From Sphingomonas sp. YR710 (GTDB taxonomy: Bacteria; Pseudomonadota; Alphaproteobacteria; Sphingomonadales; Sphingomonadaceae), in assembly GCF_900101455.1 (NCBI RefSeq), contig NZ_FMZJ01000007.1:146653-210652 (forward strand): 64,000 nucleotides of DNA, written 5' to 3'. The first letter of the stretch is position 1, and each line of letters opens with the position of its first letter. Under the pieces are notes generated by a model. It ran no database searches. It was given only the letters and a program-made list of their open reading frames with translations, and was not told the origin of the DNA. A program made the translations under genes and the position numbers. Positions 8,357-18,355 of this stretch are shown piece by piece.

Positions 8357-9775
8357 TCAGCCGACGGGGGCCAGCTCCGCATGCTCGGCGCGTTCGGCAA
8401 TGTCGGCGAAGGTATTGCTGCGCCAGTCGCCATAACGATAATAGAGCCACGTCAGGAACGTCGCCAACGCCGAACCGAACGGATAGCTCCACCACAGGCC
8501 GTCGGTGCCCAGCCAATGTTCGGTGGCAAACGCAAAGCCGACCCTGCCCGGCAGGAACGCCACCGTCATGATGATCAACGGCGCGATCACGACGCCATTC
8601 GCGCGGACGACGCCGGACCACACCATCATGACGCCCGAGATGATGAAGCTCCAGCCGGCAATATGCTGAATATGCTCGGCGATAGGCAAGGCCGGACTGT
8701 CCATTCCGAGGAAGAGGCCGACGACCTGCCGATTGAAGAACAGGAGCAACGCCACGAGCAGCCCCGTCATGCCGATATTGGCGATGATGCCCTGGCGCGT
8801 GATCGCATTGACCCGGTCCCAGCGACCGGCGCCGATATTCTGCGCCGCCATCGCACTGACCGCGGCGCCCACCGCCATCGCCGGCATCTGAACATAGTTC
8901 CAGAGCTGCGAGGCGACGCCATAAGCCGCAACCGTGCTGACGCCCGCCCGGTTGATCAGCCCGATCATCGCGATGCCCGCCAGGGTCAGAACCGTCATCT
9001 GAAGGCCCATCGCGATACCGCGCGAGAGGATCAGCCGGAGCAACGGCCAGCCGGGCGCCAGCAGATAGCGCCACTCGCGGCCGCGCAAACGCAGCGGTAG
9101 ATCGCGCGCATAGATGAAGGCGATCAAACCGGCGGCCGATACATAGTTGGCGATGATCGTCGCCACCGCCGCGCCCTCGATCCCGAGCCGCGGAAACGGG
9201 CCGATCCCCGCGATCAGAAACGGGTTGAGCCCTGCATCGAGCGCCACCGACAAGATCATGAATAGCAAGGGCGACATCGAATCGCCGGTGCCGCGTAGCC
9301 CCATCATGAGGAGCGTAAGCATGAACAGCGGCGGCACCGACAGGAAGATATAATGTAGATAGATGCTCGCGAGTTCACTCGCACCGGGCGGTGTCGCCAG
9401 GAAATGCAGGATGCGATCGGTCAGCAGCCAACCGAAGACCGACGCCGCAAGACCAAACAACAGGAACACCGCGATCGCAGCACCGATCGTCCGCCGCACG
9501 CCATCGATATCGCGCCGCCCCATATGCTGACCGATCAACACCGTCGACGCCATGCCGAAGCCGAATGCGCCGCTGATCATCAGGAACAGCACGTTGCTGG
9601 CATTGGAGGTCGCGGCCAGCGCGTTCTCACCGAGGAAACGCCCCACCCACACCATGTTGATCGACGCATTGAGCGACTGCAGAATGTTAGCGCCAAGCGT
9701 CGGCAAGGCGAACATCAACAGGGTGCGGCCAATCGGCCCCTCCGTCAGATCGCCCCGCCGGGGAGGTCCGCTCAT
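8357..9775 (-). CDS. MATE family efflux transporter
   Basis: 472 residues with about 12 hydrophobic segments in two homologous halves. The start [20 protein letters not shown] and later [20 protein letters not shown] are typical of MATE/NorM transporters. These export cationic drugs or metabolites using Na+ or H+ gradients across the inner membrane. The ATG overlaps the valS stop by 4 bp (ATGA), indicating translational coupling. Substrate cannot be inferred. Confidence 0.95.
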   Translation of the reverse strand: MSGPPRRGDLTEGPIGRTLLMFALPTLGANILQSLNASINMVWVGRFLGENALAATSNASNVLFLMISGAFGFGMASTVLIGQHMGRRDIDGVRRTIGAAIAVFLLFGLAASVFGWLLTDRILHFLATPPGASELASIYLHYIFLSVPPLFMLTLLMMGLRGTGDSMSPLLFMILSVALDAGLNPFLIAGIGPFPRLGIEGAAVATIIANYVSAAGLIAFIYARDLPLRLRGREWRYLLAPGWPLLRLILSRGIAMGLQMTVLTLAGIAMIGLINRAGVSTVAAYGVASQLWNYVQMPAMAVGAAVSAMAAQNIGAGRWDRVNAITRQGIIANIGMTGLLVALLLFFNRQVVGLFLGMDSPALPIAEHIQHIAGWSFIISGVMMVWSGVVRANGVVIAPLIIMTVAFLPGRVGFAFATEHWLGTDGLWWSYPFGSALATFLTWLYYRYGDWRSNTFADIAERAEHAELAPVG

Positions 9776-12546
9776 GCTAGACGCGCCAGTGCGGCCGCCA
9801 GGCGTTCGGCCTCCAGCGATTTTTCGGCATGGTCCTCGCGCGCCTTCGCGACCGCCTCGGGCTTGGCACGTTCGACGAAGCTCGGATTGCCAAGCCGCCC
9901 GGCCAGCGCATCGCGTTCCTTCTCGGCGGCGGCAATACCCTTGGCGAGGCGGGCGCGTTCGGCATCGAGATCGATCACGCCTTCGAGCGGCAGCACGAAG
10001 GTCGCCTCATCGACGACGATCTGGGCGGCACCTCCGCCCGTCGCATCGCCCTCCGCGAGTTCGATCCGGGCAAGCCGCGCGATCGCCGCCGCCTGCCGCT
10101 CGAGCCGCGCACTCGTGAGCGCGCTCGCATCGCGGACATGCGCCTTGAGTTTCGCACCGGGCGGCACGTTGAGCCCGGTCCGCGCGGTGCGGACCTCGTT
10201 CACCAGCCGGATCAGCCAGTCGATCTCTTCCGCCGCCGCCGGATCAAGCGCGCGTGCATCCGCCATCGGCCAGCGCGCGACGATGATGTCGTTTGGCCGG
10301 TCGCCCAGCGCATGCCATAGTTCCTCGGTGATGAAGGGCATGAACGGATGGAGCATGACGAGGATCTGATCGAGCACCCAGCCGGCGACCGCGCGACACT
10401 CATCGGCGCCCTCGCCCGAGGCAAAGCTTGGCTTGATCAGTTCGAGATACCAGTCGCAAAAGCGCGACCACGCAAACTGATAGATGATGTTCGCGGATTC
10501 GTCGTAGCGCAGGTCGGCAATCGCGAGATCGAGCGCCTGCACCGTCTTGACGGTCTCGGCGATGATCCAGCGGTTGACGGGCAGATCGGCCACCGGCGGC
10601 TCCAATGTCGCCGAGGCGCCGATGCCGTTGGACTGGGCGAAGCGCGCGGCGTTCCAGAGCTTGGTCGCGAAGTTGCGATAGCCCTCGACCCTCTTCTCAT
10701 CGAGCTTGATGTCGCGGCCCTGGCTCTCCATCGCGGTCAGGGTGAAGCGCAAGGCATCGGCGCCGAAGCGATCGATCAGGCCGAGCGGATCGACCGTATT
10801 GCCCTTCGACTTCGACATCTTCGAGCCATCGGCCGCGCGGACGAGACCGTGCAGATACAAGGTCTTGAACGGCACTTCTTTCATGAAGTGCAAGCCCTGC
10901 ATGATCATCCGGGCATCCCAGAAGAACAGGATGTCGAAACCGGAGATCAGCACGTCATTGGGGTAGTGGCGGGCCAACTTACTCCCCCTCCCTGCCAAGG
11001 GAGGGGGTGGGGGGGTGGGTCCGTCCGGCAGGGGAGTTGATGTTTGGGCAATCCCACCGCTTTTCTCTGCGGACTGCCCCTCCCCAACCCCTCCCTTGGC
11101 AGGGAGGGGCTTTTCGGCATCGGGCCAGCCGAGCGTGCCGAACGGCCACAAGGCCGACGAGAACCAGGTATCGAGCACGTCGCTGTCGCGGGTCAGGGCG
11201 ACGCTGTCGCCGGCCAGCGCTTGCGCGCCGGCTTCATCTTCGGCGACATAGCATTTGCCGTCATCGCCATACCATGCCGGGATCTGATGCCCCCACCAGA
11301 GCTGGCGCGAGACGCACCATGGCTGGATATTGTCGAGCCAGTTATAATAGGTCTTGGTCCAGCTTTCGGGGACGACCTTGATCGCGCCCGATCGCACCGC
11401 CTCGATCGCCGGTTTGGCCAAGGTTGCGGCATCGACATACCATTGATCGGTGAGCCACGGCTCGATCACCACGCCAGAGCGATCGCCGTACGGCGTCTGG
11501 ATGACGCGATCCTCGACCTTTTCCAGCAGGCCAGCCTCGTCGATCAGAGCGACGACCCTCTTGCGCGCTTCGAACCGTTCCAGCCCGAGCAGATCGGCCG
11601 GGATCAGGCCGTCGGCGGTCTGGATCACGTTCGCTTCGGCATCAAGCATGTTGAGCATGTCGCCGGCCTTGATGCCCGCGCGCTTGCCGACCTCGAAATC
11701 GTTGAAGTCATGCCCCGGCGTGATCTTCACCGCGCCTGAACCCAGTTCGGGATCGGCATGCTCGTCGGCCACGATCGGGATCAGCCGGCCGGTGATCGGC
11801 AGTTTGACCATCTTCCCGATCAGCGACTTGTAGCGATCATCCTCGGGATTCACCGCGACCGCCATGTCGGCGAGCATCGTCTCCGGTCGCGTCGTCGCGA
11901 CCGAGATCGTGCCGCTGCCGTCAGCGAGCGGATAGCTGAAGTGCCAGAACTTTCCCTGGATCTCCTTGGTCTCGACCTCGAGATCGGAGATCGCGGTCTT
12001 CAGGCCCGGATCCCAGTTCACAAGCCGCTTGTCACGATAGAGCAGCTTCTGGTTGTAGAGCTCGACGAACACCTTGATGACCGCCTTCGAAAAGCCGGCA
12101 TCCATCGTGAAGCGCTCATTCGCCCAGTCGCATGAGGCGCCCAAACGGCGGAGCTGGCCGGTGATCGTGCCCCCGCTCTCTTCCTTCCACGCCCAGACCT
12201 TCTCGACGAATTCGTCGCGGGTGAAATCGGTGCGCTTTTGCTGGTGCAGCGCCATCTGGCGTTCGACCACCATCTGGGTCGCGATGCCGGCATGATCGGT
12301 GCCGACCACCCAGAGCGCATCCTTGCCCTTGAGGCGGGCATGGCGGATCAGCACATCCTGCAGCGTATTGTCGAGCGCGTGGCCGATATGCAGGCTGCCG
12401 GTGACGTTCGGCGGCGGGATCACGATCGTGAACGGCTCTGCATTGTCGCGCGCAGGACGGAACAGGCCGCCCTGCTCCCAATGCGGATACCAGCGGGCCT
12501 CGATGGCGGCGGGGTCGAAAGTCTTGTCGATGGTCATGATGGCCAC
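9772..12546 (-). CDS. valS: Valyl-tRNA synthetase with in-frame palindromic-repeat insertion
   Basis: 924 residues. Charges tRNA-Val and edits mischarged threonine. Class I signatures are present: [12 protein letters not shown] (HIGH) near residue 50 and [11 protein letters not shown] (KMSKS) around 580. The C-terminal anticodon-binding domain ends in the coiled-coil arm ([20 protein letters not shown]). Unusually, about 43 residues at roughly 480-522, Gly/Pro/Ser-rich and of low complexity ([11 protein letters not shown]...[12 protein letters not shown]), are inserted between [10 protein letters not shown] and [16 protein letters not shown], which are adjacent in other ValS proteins. The DNA of the insert is an inverted pair of GC-rich palindromes. 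The frame stays open. An alternative start lies at 12537. Confidence 0.98.
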   Translation of the reverse strand: MAIMTIDKTFDPAAIEARWYPHWEQGGLFRPARDNAEPFTIVIPPPNVTGSLHIGHALDNTLQDVLIRHARLKGKDALWVVGTDHAGIATQMVVERQMALHQQKRTDFTRDEFVEKVWAWKEESGGTITGQLRRLGASCDWANERFTMDAGFSKAVIKVFVELYNQKLLYRDKRLVNWDPGLKTAISDLEVETKEIQGKFWHFSYPLADGSGTISVATTRPETMLADMAVAVNPEDDRYKSLIGKMVKLPITGRLIPIVADEHADPELGSGAVKITPGHDFNDFEVGKRAGIKAGDMLNMLDAEANVIQTADGLIPADLLGLERFEARKRVVALIDEAGLLEKVEDRVIQTPYGDRSGVVIEPWLTDQWYVDAATLAKPAIEAVRSGAIKVVPESWTKTYYNWLDNIQPWCVSRQLWWGHQIPAWYGDDGKCYVAEDEAGAQALAGDSVALTRDSDVLDTWFSSALWPFGTLGWPDAEKPLPAKGGVGEGQSAEKSGGIAQTSTPLPDGPTPPPPPLAGRGSKLARHYPNDVLISGFDILFFWDARMIMQGLHFMKEVPFKTLYLHGLVRAADGSKMSKSKGNTVDPLGLIDRFGADALRFTLTAMESQGRDIKLDEKRVEGYRNFATKLWNAARFAQSNGIGASATLEPPVADLPVNRWIIAETVKTVQALDLAIADLRYDESANIIYQFAWSRFCDWYLELIKPSFASGEGADECRAVAGWVLDQILVMLHPFMPFITEELWHALGDRPNDIIVARWPMADARALDPAAAEEIDWLIRLVNEVRTARTGLNVPPGAKLKAHVRDASALTSARLERQAAAIARLARIELAEGDATGGGAAQIVVDEATFVLPLEGVIDLDAERARLAKGIAAAEKERDALAGRLGNPSFVERAKPEAVAKAREDHAEKSLEAERLAAALARLA
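10982..11113. repeat. GC-rich inverted palindromic repeat inside valS
   Basis: Two arms face each other within the valS reading frame. The left arm (10982-11012) contains CCCTCCCTGCCAAGGGAGGG. The right arm (11077-11113) contains CCTCCCTTGGCAGGGAGG preceded by CCCCTCCCCAA. Each arm is itself a palindrome, and the two are reverse complements of each other over nearly 28 bases. The same architecture, with a different core, occurs between genes at 54963-55060. The element is translated as a low-complexity insert in ValS. Confidence 0.9.
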
Positions 12547-12626
12547 GGCTTTAGCGGGGACTGCGCCGCTTTTGCTACCCCATCTTGGCCATTATCCGAT
12601 TTTTGCCCGACAGCGTCCGTCGAGCG

Positions 12627-14666
12627 TCAATTCGTATTGGTCCACTTATCCATCCAGCCCAGCACCTCATGATACCATTGGACGCTGTTCTTCGGCTTGA
12701 GCACCCAGTGATTCTCGTCCGGGAATATCAGCAGCCGCGACGGCACCGCACGGCGCTGGGCGGCGGTAAAGGCGGCCAGGCCCTGGGTGTCGGGGATGCG
12801 ATAATCCTTCTCGCCATGGATGATCAGCATCGGTGTCCGCCACTGATCGACATGGAGCACCGGGTTCCATTTTTCATAGTCGGCGGCCTTTTCATAATAA
12901 GGCCCGCCATGTTCCCATTCGTCGAACCACAGTTCCTCGGTTTCATAGGCCATTGCGCGGGCATCGAACACGCCGTCATGGGTGATGAGGCAGCGGAAGC
13001 CGTCCGGCCAGTTGCCGGCGATCCAGTTGACCATATAGCCGCCATAAGAGCCACCCGCCGCACAAGCGCGGCCGCTGTCGATCCATCCGTAACGGGCAGT
13101 CGCGGCGGCAAGGCCGAGCTTGAGATCCTGAAGCGGCTTGCCGCCCCAATCGGTGCTGATCGAATCGGTGAAGGCCTGCCCGTAGCCGGTCGATCCGTGG
13201 AAATCGATCATCACAGCGGCATAGCCGGCTCCGGTGAACAAAGCCGGATTCCAGCGATAGGACCAACTATTGCCGAAGCTGCCCTGCGGCCCGCCATGGA
13301 CCAGAAAGGCGAGCGGCGCCTTCGCATCCTTTGCCAGCCCGACGGGCTTCAGCGCATAGCCCCACACCGTGTCGCCATTGGCGCCCTTGAAGCTGAAATG
13401 CTCGACCGTCGGCATATCGATGCCCGCGAGTTTCGTGGCGTTGACCTCGGTGAGCCGCGCCGGTTTCCCGCTATCGGCGATGCCGTAAAGATCATTGGGC
13501 GCGGTCAACGAATTGAGCGTGAAGATCAGGCCCCTGTAGGTCGGGATTACCGAACCGGCACTGCCCTCCCCCGTCAGGCGGGTCGGCTTGCCGCTGTCGA
13601 CGTCAATCGCAAAAATCGCTTCATCACCGACATCCTGCGCGGTGACGTAGATCGTCCTGCCGTCCTTCGCCCAGTCGACGCTTCCAACCGATCGGTCCCA
13701 ATCCCTGGTGAGCGCGCGCGTCGCCCCCGTCGCGATGTTGCGAAGATAGAGCACCAGCCGGTCCGATTCGAAGCCGGGGCGCTGCATCGCCGCATAAGCG
13801 AGCGAGCGGCCGTCGGGCGAAACCGCCGGCATCGTATCGGTAGCCTTGTTCGCTGCCGTCAGGTTCACCGGCGCCGCAGATCCGTCGGCCGGGGCCGAGA
13901 AAATATCGAGATTGGTCGACAAGGGCTCGATCCGACCGGCTTCGCGCAGCGCGAAATAGACCGTTCTGCCATCGGCCGACCAAGCGAGTTCATTGGCGCC
14001 ACCGAACGGTTTTGACGGCGTATCGCCCACCAATCCGCCCGTCAATGCGACACCCGCCCCCGCGGCCTTGCCATCGACCAGCGGCAGCACGAACAATTGC
14101 GAGCGCTGGCCATCTTCCCACGTATCCCAATGGCGCACGAACAGTTGATCGTAGATGCGGGCACTGCCGCCGTTGCCAACGGTCTTCACATCGGCCAGCG
14201 TCTTCGCGCCGATCGGACGATCCGCCCAGACGAGAAGCCGGTCATTGGCGGGTGACAGCCGGAAACCGCCGATATCTTGATCGCCGGTGACAGGCATCGC
14301 CTCACCACCTTCGATCGCAATCCGCCAGACGCCCTGATGGCCGCCTTTATCCGACAGGAAATAGACCCAGCGCGCATTGGCGGAGAAAGACGGGCCGGAT
14401 TCGTTGACAACCGGGTCGGCCGCCAGCTTTTCGGGCTTCGCGCCCTTTCGCGTCAGATCGAGGCGCCACAGATCGGTGCGGCCGCGATTGGCGGCCATAT
14501 CGGTTTCGCGCTGATCCCAGACGAGCCAATGACCGTCCGGCGACGCATCCGCCGATCCAATCCTCGATAGCGATGCGACGTCTTCGATGGTGAGCGGACG
14601 GGCTTCAACGGCAGGGTTGCTGAGCCCGCCAAGCAAGCCGGCAGCAACGAGCAAAATCTTTTTCAT
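12627..14666 (-). CDS. S9 family peptidase (acylaminoacyl-/dipeptidyl-peptidase type)
   Basis: About 679 residues. A signal peptide (MKKILLVAAGLLGGLSNPAVEA) is followed by an N-terminal beta-propeller region and a C-terminal alpha/beta hydrolase domain. The nucleophile motif is AAGGSYGGYMVNWIAG (GxSxGG), the Asp lies in MLIIHGEKDYRIP, and the His in FPDENHWVLKPKNS, the full prolyl-oligopeptidase triad. It probably degrades peptides in the periplasm. The ATG at 14666 starts directly at the signal peptide. It lies between popZ (41 bp upstream) and valS (80 bp downstream), all on the minus strand. Confidence 0.95.
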   Translation of the reverse strand: MKKILLVAAGLLGGLSNPAVEARPLTIEDVASLSRIGSADASPDGHWLVWDQRETDMAANRGRTDLWRLDLTRKGAKPEKLAADPVVNESGPSFSANARWVYFLSDKGGHQGVWRIAIEGGEAMPVTGDQDIGGFRLSPANDRLLVWADRPIGAKTLADVKTVGNGGSARIYDQLFVRHWDTWEDGQRSQLFVLPLVDGKAAGAGVALTGGLVGDTPSKPFGGANELAWSADGRTVYFALREAGRIEPLSTNLDIFSAPADGSAAPVNLTAANKATDTMPAVSPDGRSLAYAAMQRPGFESDRLVLYLRNIATGATRALTRDWDRSVGSVDWAKDGRTIYVTAQDVGDEAIFAIDVDSGKPTRLTGEGSAGSVIPTYRGLIFTLNSLTAPNDLYGIADSGKPARLTEVNATKLAGIDMPTVEHFSFKGANGDTVWGYALKPVGLAKDAKAPLAFLVHGGPQGSFGNSWSYRWNPALFTGAGYAAVMIDFHGSTGYGQAFTDSISTDWGGKPLQDLKLGLAAATARYGWIDSGRACAAGGSYGGYMVNWIAGNWPDGFRCLITHDGVFDARAMAYETEELWFDEWEHGGPYYEKAADYEKWNPVLHVDQWRTPMLIIHGEKDYRIPDTQGLAAFTAAQRRAVPSRLLIFPDENHWVLKPKNSVQWYHEVLGWMDKWTNTN

Positions 14667-14713
14667 GACCAAAGGCTAGAAGCGCGGCGACCACGGTGCA
14701 AGCGGCGCGATGA

Positions 14714-15403
14714 TCAGAGCTGATCGTCGTTGATCCCACTCATCTCCTGCTTCACCAGCCGCTCGACAATGCCGGGCAAGTTCGTATCGATCCAGTCGCT
14801 GAGCATCGGCCGCAACATATCGCGGACCAGCCCCTCCAGCGTCTGCCCGGTCCCCGCCGGATTGATGATCAGCGACGATAAAGATGGCCCTGCATGCGCA
14901 GAAGCGGCAGGCTCCGCGATGCTGGCGACAGCGGCCACCGACGCCGCCCGCGCCTGCGACGAGGCTGCTTCCGACTGCCGTAGCCGCTCGACCACCCGCC
15001 GGACAGCAGGCGGTTCGCTACGCGAATCAGACGGTGTCGGATCAGGCTCGACTGTTGGCCACACATGCTCATCGACACGCGGCCGCGGTGTCGGGGAGAT
15101 GTTCGGGATATGATTTGTCAGTTCGAGAATGGAATCGTCTGCCGGCTCCGGCGCCGAAGCCACGGGCGCGCGCGGCGGAAATGGCGGTCGAGATTCCGCC
15201 CGGTGTTCGGTCGGCTTCTGCGATTCAATCCCCGCCGGCGGCGGCATCTGCGGAACAGGTATCGGAGCGGCCGCGGGTTCGGTTGGGTTGGGGCCGGGCG
15301 GAGAAGAGAAACTCCGCCGCGGCAACGGGCTATCATCCGCAATGATGCGTTTGATGGAAGCCAATATATCTTCCATCGAAGGTTCGGAACGCGGGTCGCT
15401 CAT
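14714..15403 (-). CDS. popZ: PopZ family polar organizing protein (DUF2497)
   Basis: 229 residues. Conserved N-terminal helix EPSMEDILASIKRIIADD, a long Pro/Ser/Ala/Glu-rich disordered linker (about residues 30-165), and a conserved C-terminal oligomerisation region TLEGLVRDMLRPMLSDWIDT ending NLPGIVERLVKQEM. This is the PopZ layout known from Caulobacter, where the protein forms a polar microdomain that anchors the chromosome origin. Its place close to valS and tolC also matches other alphaproteobacteria. It follows tolC by 16 bp and is presumably co-transcribed. Confidence 0.93.
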   Translation of the reverse strand: MSDPRSEPSMEDILASIKRIIADDSPLPRRSFSSPPGPNPTEPAAAPIPVPQMPPPAGIESQKPTEHRAESRPPFPPRAPVASAPEPADDSILELTNHIPNISPTPRPRVDEHVWPTVEPDPTPSDSRSEPPAVRRVVERLRQSEAASSQARAASVAAVASIAEPAASAHAGPSLSSLIINPAGTGQTLEGLVRDMLRPMLSDWIDTNLPGIVERLVKQEMSGINDDQL

Positions 15404-15419
15404 GGCACAGATCTGTGCC

Positions 15420-16925
15420 CTATTTCGTATCCCCTGTCACGGGGGCAAGCGGCACGACGGCCGAAACACTCGGCTGCTTGCGCGTCGACGTCGCGATCGG
15501 CATCGGCTTCGAATCGGCGGTCCAATCGAACACCTTGCCGCGAACGCGCTTATAGTTGGCAACGGGGTCGTACAGCGCCCCGCCATCGAGGCCGAGATCC
15601 TTCGCCTGTGCGCGGCCCATCGCCGCGACGAGCGCGAAACCCGCAACATATGCATCGCGCCGCGCCGAGGTGAGCGTCACCCGTGAATTGAGCAACTCCT
15701 GTTCGGCGTTGAGCACATCGAGTACGTTACGCGTACCCACGCTCTGTTCGGCGCGCACACCCTCCAGCGCAAGTTCATTGGCAGACACCGCGGTTTCCGA
15801 TGACTGAATCACGCCGAGCGACGCCTGATATCGCGAGAAGGCGGTACGGGCTTCTGCTATGATCTGCCGCTCGACCGCGGTCGTCTGTTCGAGCGCCTGG
15901 CTCTTGCGCGCCTGCGCCTGCCGCACGCGCGCGCCCGGTTCGCCGCCCTGATACAGGGGTACGGTAGCCTGAACGCCTGCTGTTGCCGTCTTGTCGGTCT
16001 GAGGCAAGTTACCGGTAAACAGCCCGCCGCCGCCGAGCGTGCCGACATAATCGACATAATTGCCCTGGCCGAAGGCCGAGATCCGGGGCAGGCGCTGCGC
16101 ACGGGCCGTGCCGATGTCATAATCGGCGGCGCGGCTGGACTGCCTGGCGGCCTCGAGCTGCGGGTTGTTGGCGACGGCCACGTCGACCGCATCGTCCGGG
16201 CTTGCCGGCAGCGGCGGCAGCGGCGGCGGCGGCGCAAGATTATCGGGGAACTTCCCGACGATCCGCATATATTCCTGCCGGCTGGCGTCCAGCTGCGCCT
16301 GCGCGGCTTCGAGCTGGCTCTTCGCCAGCGCCAGCCGGGCATCGGACTGCGCCACGTCGGTGCGCGTCAGATCGCCGACCTGGAAGCGATCCTTGCTCGC
16401 CTGCAGGTTGGTTTCGAGCACGCGGACATTACCGCCGTTCAGATCGACGATCGCGGTATCGCGGATCACATCCATATAGGCCGCGACGGTGGCGGTGAAG
16501 ATATCGCTCTCCGTGCCCTGCAGGCTGGCGCGACCGGCGAGGACGCGCGCGTCCGCGGCCTTGATCGAATTACGCACCTGCCCGCCCTGGAAGATCGGCA
16601 GCGAACCAGAGACCCCACCGCCGATCGATCGCCTGGGTGCGATCGTGTTGAACTGCGAAGATCGCAAAAATTCGTTATAGGTGGCCGTCCCGTTAATCGC
16701 CGGCAACCCTTTGGCCCGCGCGATCACCACGTCCTCGTCAGACGCGCGCAGACCGGCGCGTGCGCCTGTCAGCGAAGGGTTGGTCGCATAGACCTGGGCA
16801 AAGGCGTCACGCAGCGTGTCGGCCGAAGCTGGCGAATGGCCGATCACGGCGATCGCCGCCGCGCCCAAGACCACTGTCGTGGCAGCGGAGGATTTCACCC
16901 CACGCAGTGCCCCTTTGAATGTCAC
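15420..16925 (-). CDS. tolC: TolC family outer membrane efflux protein
   Basis: About 501 residues. Signal peptide, then two OEP repeats: LRDAFAQVYATNPSLTGARA at the start of the mature protein and VAVANNPQLEAARQSSRAAD in the second half. The long helices are rich in Ala, Gln and Arg. It forms the outer-membrane exit duct for type I secretion and RND/MFS efflux. A GTG at 16925, preceded by AAGGGTGG, is the likeliest start. A TTG at 16952 overlapping the pcm stop is also open. It sits downstream of pcm (23 bp) and upstream of popZ. Confidence 0.95.
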   Translation of the reverse strand: MTFKGALRGVKSSAATTVVLGAAAIAVIGHSPASADTLRDAFAQVYATNPSLTGARAGLRASDEDVVIARAKGLPAINGTATYNEFLRSSQFNTIAPRRSIGGGVSGSLPIFQGGQVRNSIKAADARVLAGRASLQGTESDIFTATVAAYMDVIRDTAIVDLNGGNVRVLETNLQASKDRFQVGDLTRTDVAQSDARLALAKSQLEAAQAQLDASRQEYMRIVGKFPDNLAPPPPLPPLPASPDDAVDVAVANNPQLEAARQSSRAADYDIGTARAQRLPRISAFGQGNYVDYVGTLGGGGLFTGNLPQTDKTATAGVQATVPLYQGGEPGARVRQAQARKSQALEQTTAVERQIIAEARTAFSRYQASLGVIQSSETAVSANELALEGVRAEQSVGTRNVLDVLNAEQELLNSRVTLTSARRDAYVAGFALVAAMGRAQAKDLGLDGGALYDPVANYKRVRGKVFDWTADSKPMPIATSTRKQPSVSAVVPLAPVTGDTK

Positions 16926-16948
16926 AAGCCCACCCTTTTGCTTTCTTA

Positions 16949-17593
16949 TCAAAAACTGAATGTCTTCGGCCGCGCGAATCCGGGAAGGCGCACGGCATCG
17001 GCGTCCGCGAACGCCTTCGTGCCGAAACCCTTGCCAATCCGCACTCCCGATACCAGTCGCGTCACCCCATCCTGCACGATCGCGCCGACCAGCCGGCCTC
17101 CATCGGCGAGCTGATCGACGATCGCCGCCGGGATTTCCTCAACGGCGCCGTCGATGACGATCAGGCTGTACGGTGCGCCGCCCGCATAGCCGGCGGACAA
17201 CGGTGCTTCGACCCATGTGACCGAACCGGCTGCAGCCTTGCCCATCGCAACAAGCGCAGGATCATCCTCGACCGCGGTCACCTCTGCGCCCAGCGCGGCC
17301 AGAACGGCCGCCGCATAGCCGGTCGCAGCACCAATCAGCAGCACCTTGTCGCCAGGCACGATCTGCCCCTCGGTCAGCAGTCTGCCGGTCACCATCGGCG
17401 GATTTAGCGCACGCCCGCCCCCGAGGGGGACCGGCGTATCAAGATAAGCAAGTGCGGCACGATCCGGCCCCACGAAACGTTCGCGCGGGACCGATCCCAT
17501 CGCACTGACGACGCGCGCGTCGCTGACCCCCGTTGTGCGCAACTGGCTCACCACCATCGCGCGGCGCATCTGCTCGAAATTCTGCTCGGTCAC
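16949..17593 (-). CDS. pcm: Protein-L-isoaspartate O-methyltransferase family
   Basis: 214 residues from a GTG start (VTEQNFEQMRRAMVVSQLRT). PCMT landmarks are VPRERFVGPDRAALAYLD, then MVTGRLLTEGQIVPGDKVLL, the SAM-binding stretch IGAATGYAAAVLAALGAEVTAVE, and LIVIDGAVEEIPAAI. The founding enzyme methylates isoaspartyl residues in damaged proteins. Several proteobacterial paralogues next to tolC are shorter and may differ in substrate. It is the first gene of the minus-strand tolC-popZ-valS block. The open frame continues far upstream without coding character, so the GTG is chosen. Confidence 0.93.
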   Translation of the reverse strand: MTEQNFEQMRRAMVVSQLRTTGVSDARVVSAMGSVPRERFVGPDRAALAYLDTPVPLGGGRALNPPMVTGRLLTEGQIVPGDKVLLIGAATGYAAAVLAALGAEVTAVEDDPALVAMGKAAAGSVTWVEAPLSAGYAGGAPYSLIVIDGAVEEIPAAIVDQLADGGRLVGAIVQDGVTRLVSGVRIGKGFGTKAFADADAVRLPGFARPKTFSF

Positions 17594-17773
17594 TCGCCCA
17601 TCCCGTCGAACTAGTGTCTTATCCGTACAATACAGCACGGACAGGATCAAGGCTTTACCGCGTTGCCGCGAATCCGCCAAGGGCGATAAAGATCCTATAT
17701 GGACGGGCCAGTACCGGGGCCTGTTTTTGCTATCCCGGCCTCGATAAGCAGGCGCCTCTAGTAGGGGATATTC

Positions 17774-18277
17774 ATGAAGCCGAATCCGTTCCAGATCATC
17801 GCACTCGTGATGGCAGCAGCTTCCGCCACGCCATCGCTCGCCATCGTGCCGCCGGATGTTGGCGCCGCGCAGATCGAGCACCCCCTGCCCTTGCCCTATT
17901 CCGAGCATGCCGATGCCGAGGTGGAGATTGCGAAGGCCACGGTCCGCGCGCGGCGCACGCACAAGCTTCTGCTGCTCGATCTCGGCGGCAATTGGTGCCT
18001 CGATTGCAGGGTACTTGCCGCGGTCATGGATATTCCGGCCGTCGCCCAATTCGTGAAGCAGCATTACGAGCTGGTTTCGATCGATATCGGCAGAATGGAC
18101 AAGAACCAGCAGGTCCCCGCGCGGTACGGGCTCGACCATATACAGGGGGTGCCGGCGCTGCTGGTCGTCGATCCGCGCACGAAGCGTCTGATCAACGCCG
18201 GCCAGATCTCCGCCCTTTCGGATGCCCGCAGCATGACCGCGCAGGCCATGGTCGACTGGCTGGCGCGCTGGATCTGA
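17774..18277 (+). CDS. Secreted thioredoxin family protein
   Basis: 167 residues. A signal peptide (MKPNPFQIIALVMAAASATPSLA) leads to a thioredoxin fold with the motif LLLDLGGNWCLDCRVLAAVM (CLDC). The cis-Pro region is GVPALLVVDPRTKRLIN. The usual WCGPC is replaced by WCLDC, as in DUF255/thioredoxin-7-like proteins that handle thiols in the periplasm. It is divergent from pcm (about 180 bp between the starts) and convergent with the following Ala-rich protein gene. Redox partner unknown. Confidence 0.88.
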   Translation: MKPNPFQIIALVMAAASATPSLAIVPPDVGAAQIEHPLPLPYSEHADAEVEIAKATVRARRTHKLLLLDLGGNWCLDCRVLAAVMDIPAVAQFVKQHYELVSIDIGRMDKNQQVPARYGLDHIQGVPALLVVDPRTKRLINAGQISALSDARSMTAQAMVDWLARWI

Positions 18278-18293
18278 ACGCGCGCGCAGGGGA

Positions 18294-18323
18294 AAGCCCC
18301 GGATGCGGGTGCAACCGGGGCTT
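18294..18323. terminator. Bidirectional hairpin between convergent genes
   Basis: AAGCCCCGG (18294-18302) pairs with CCGGGGCTT (18315-18323) around a 12-nt loop. It lies between the thioredoxin gene and the convergent Ala-rich gene, so it can end transcription from either side. There is no long T tract. Confidence 0.6.
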
Positions 18324-18355
18324 CCAGCGGTGTCGGGGAGCGTGAATACCGCCGA

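Noticed and set aside
6712..8571. 619-codon open frame on the plus strand
   Set aside because: Antisense to hemB and the GNAT gene; rich in His, Arg, Asp and Ile as expected from reverse-complemented GC-rich coding sequence. No motif.
12585..14015. 476-codon open frame on the plus strand
   Set aside because: Antisense to the S9 peptidase, whose catalytic triad is clear.
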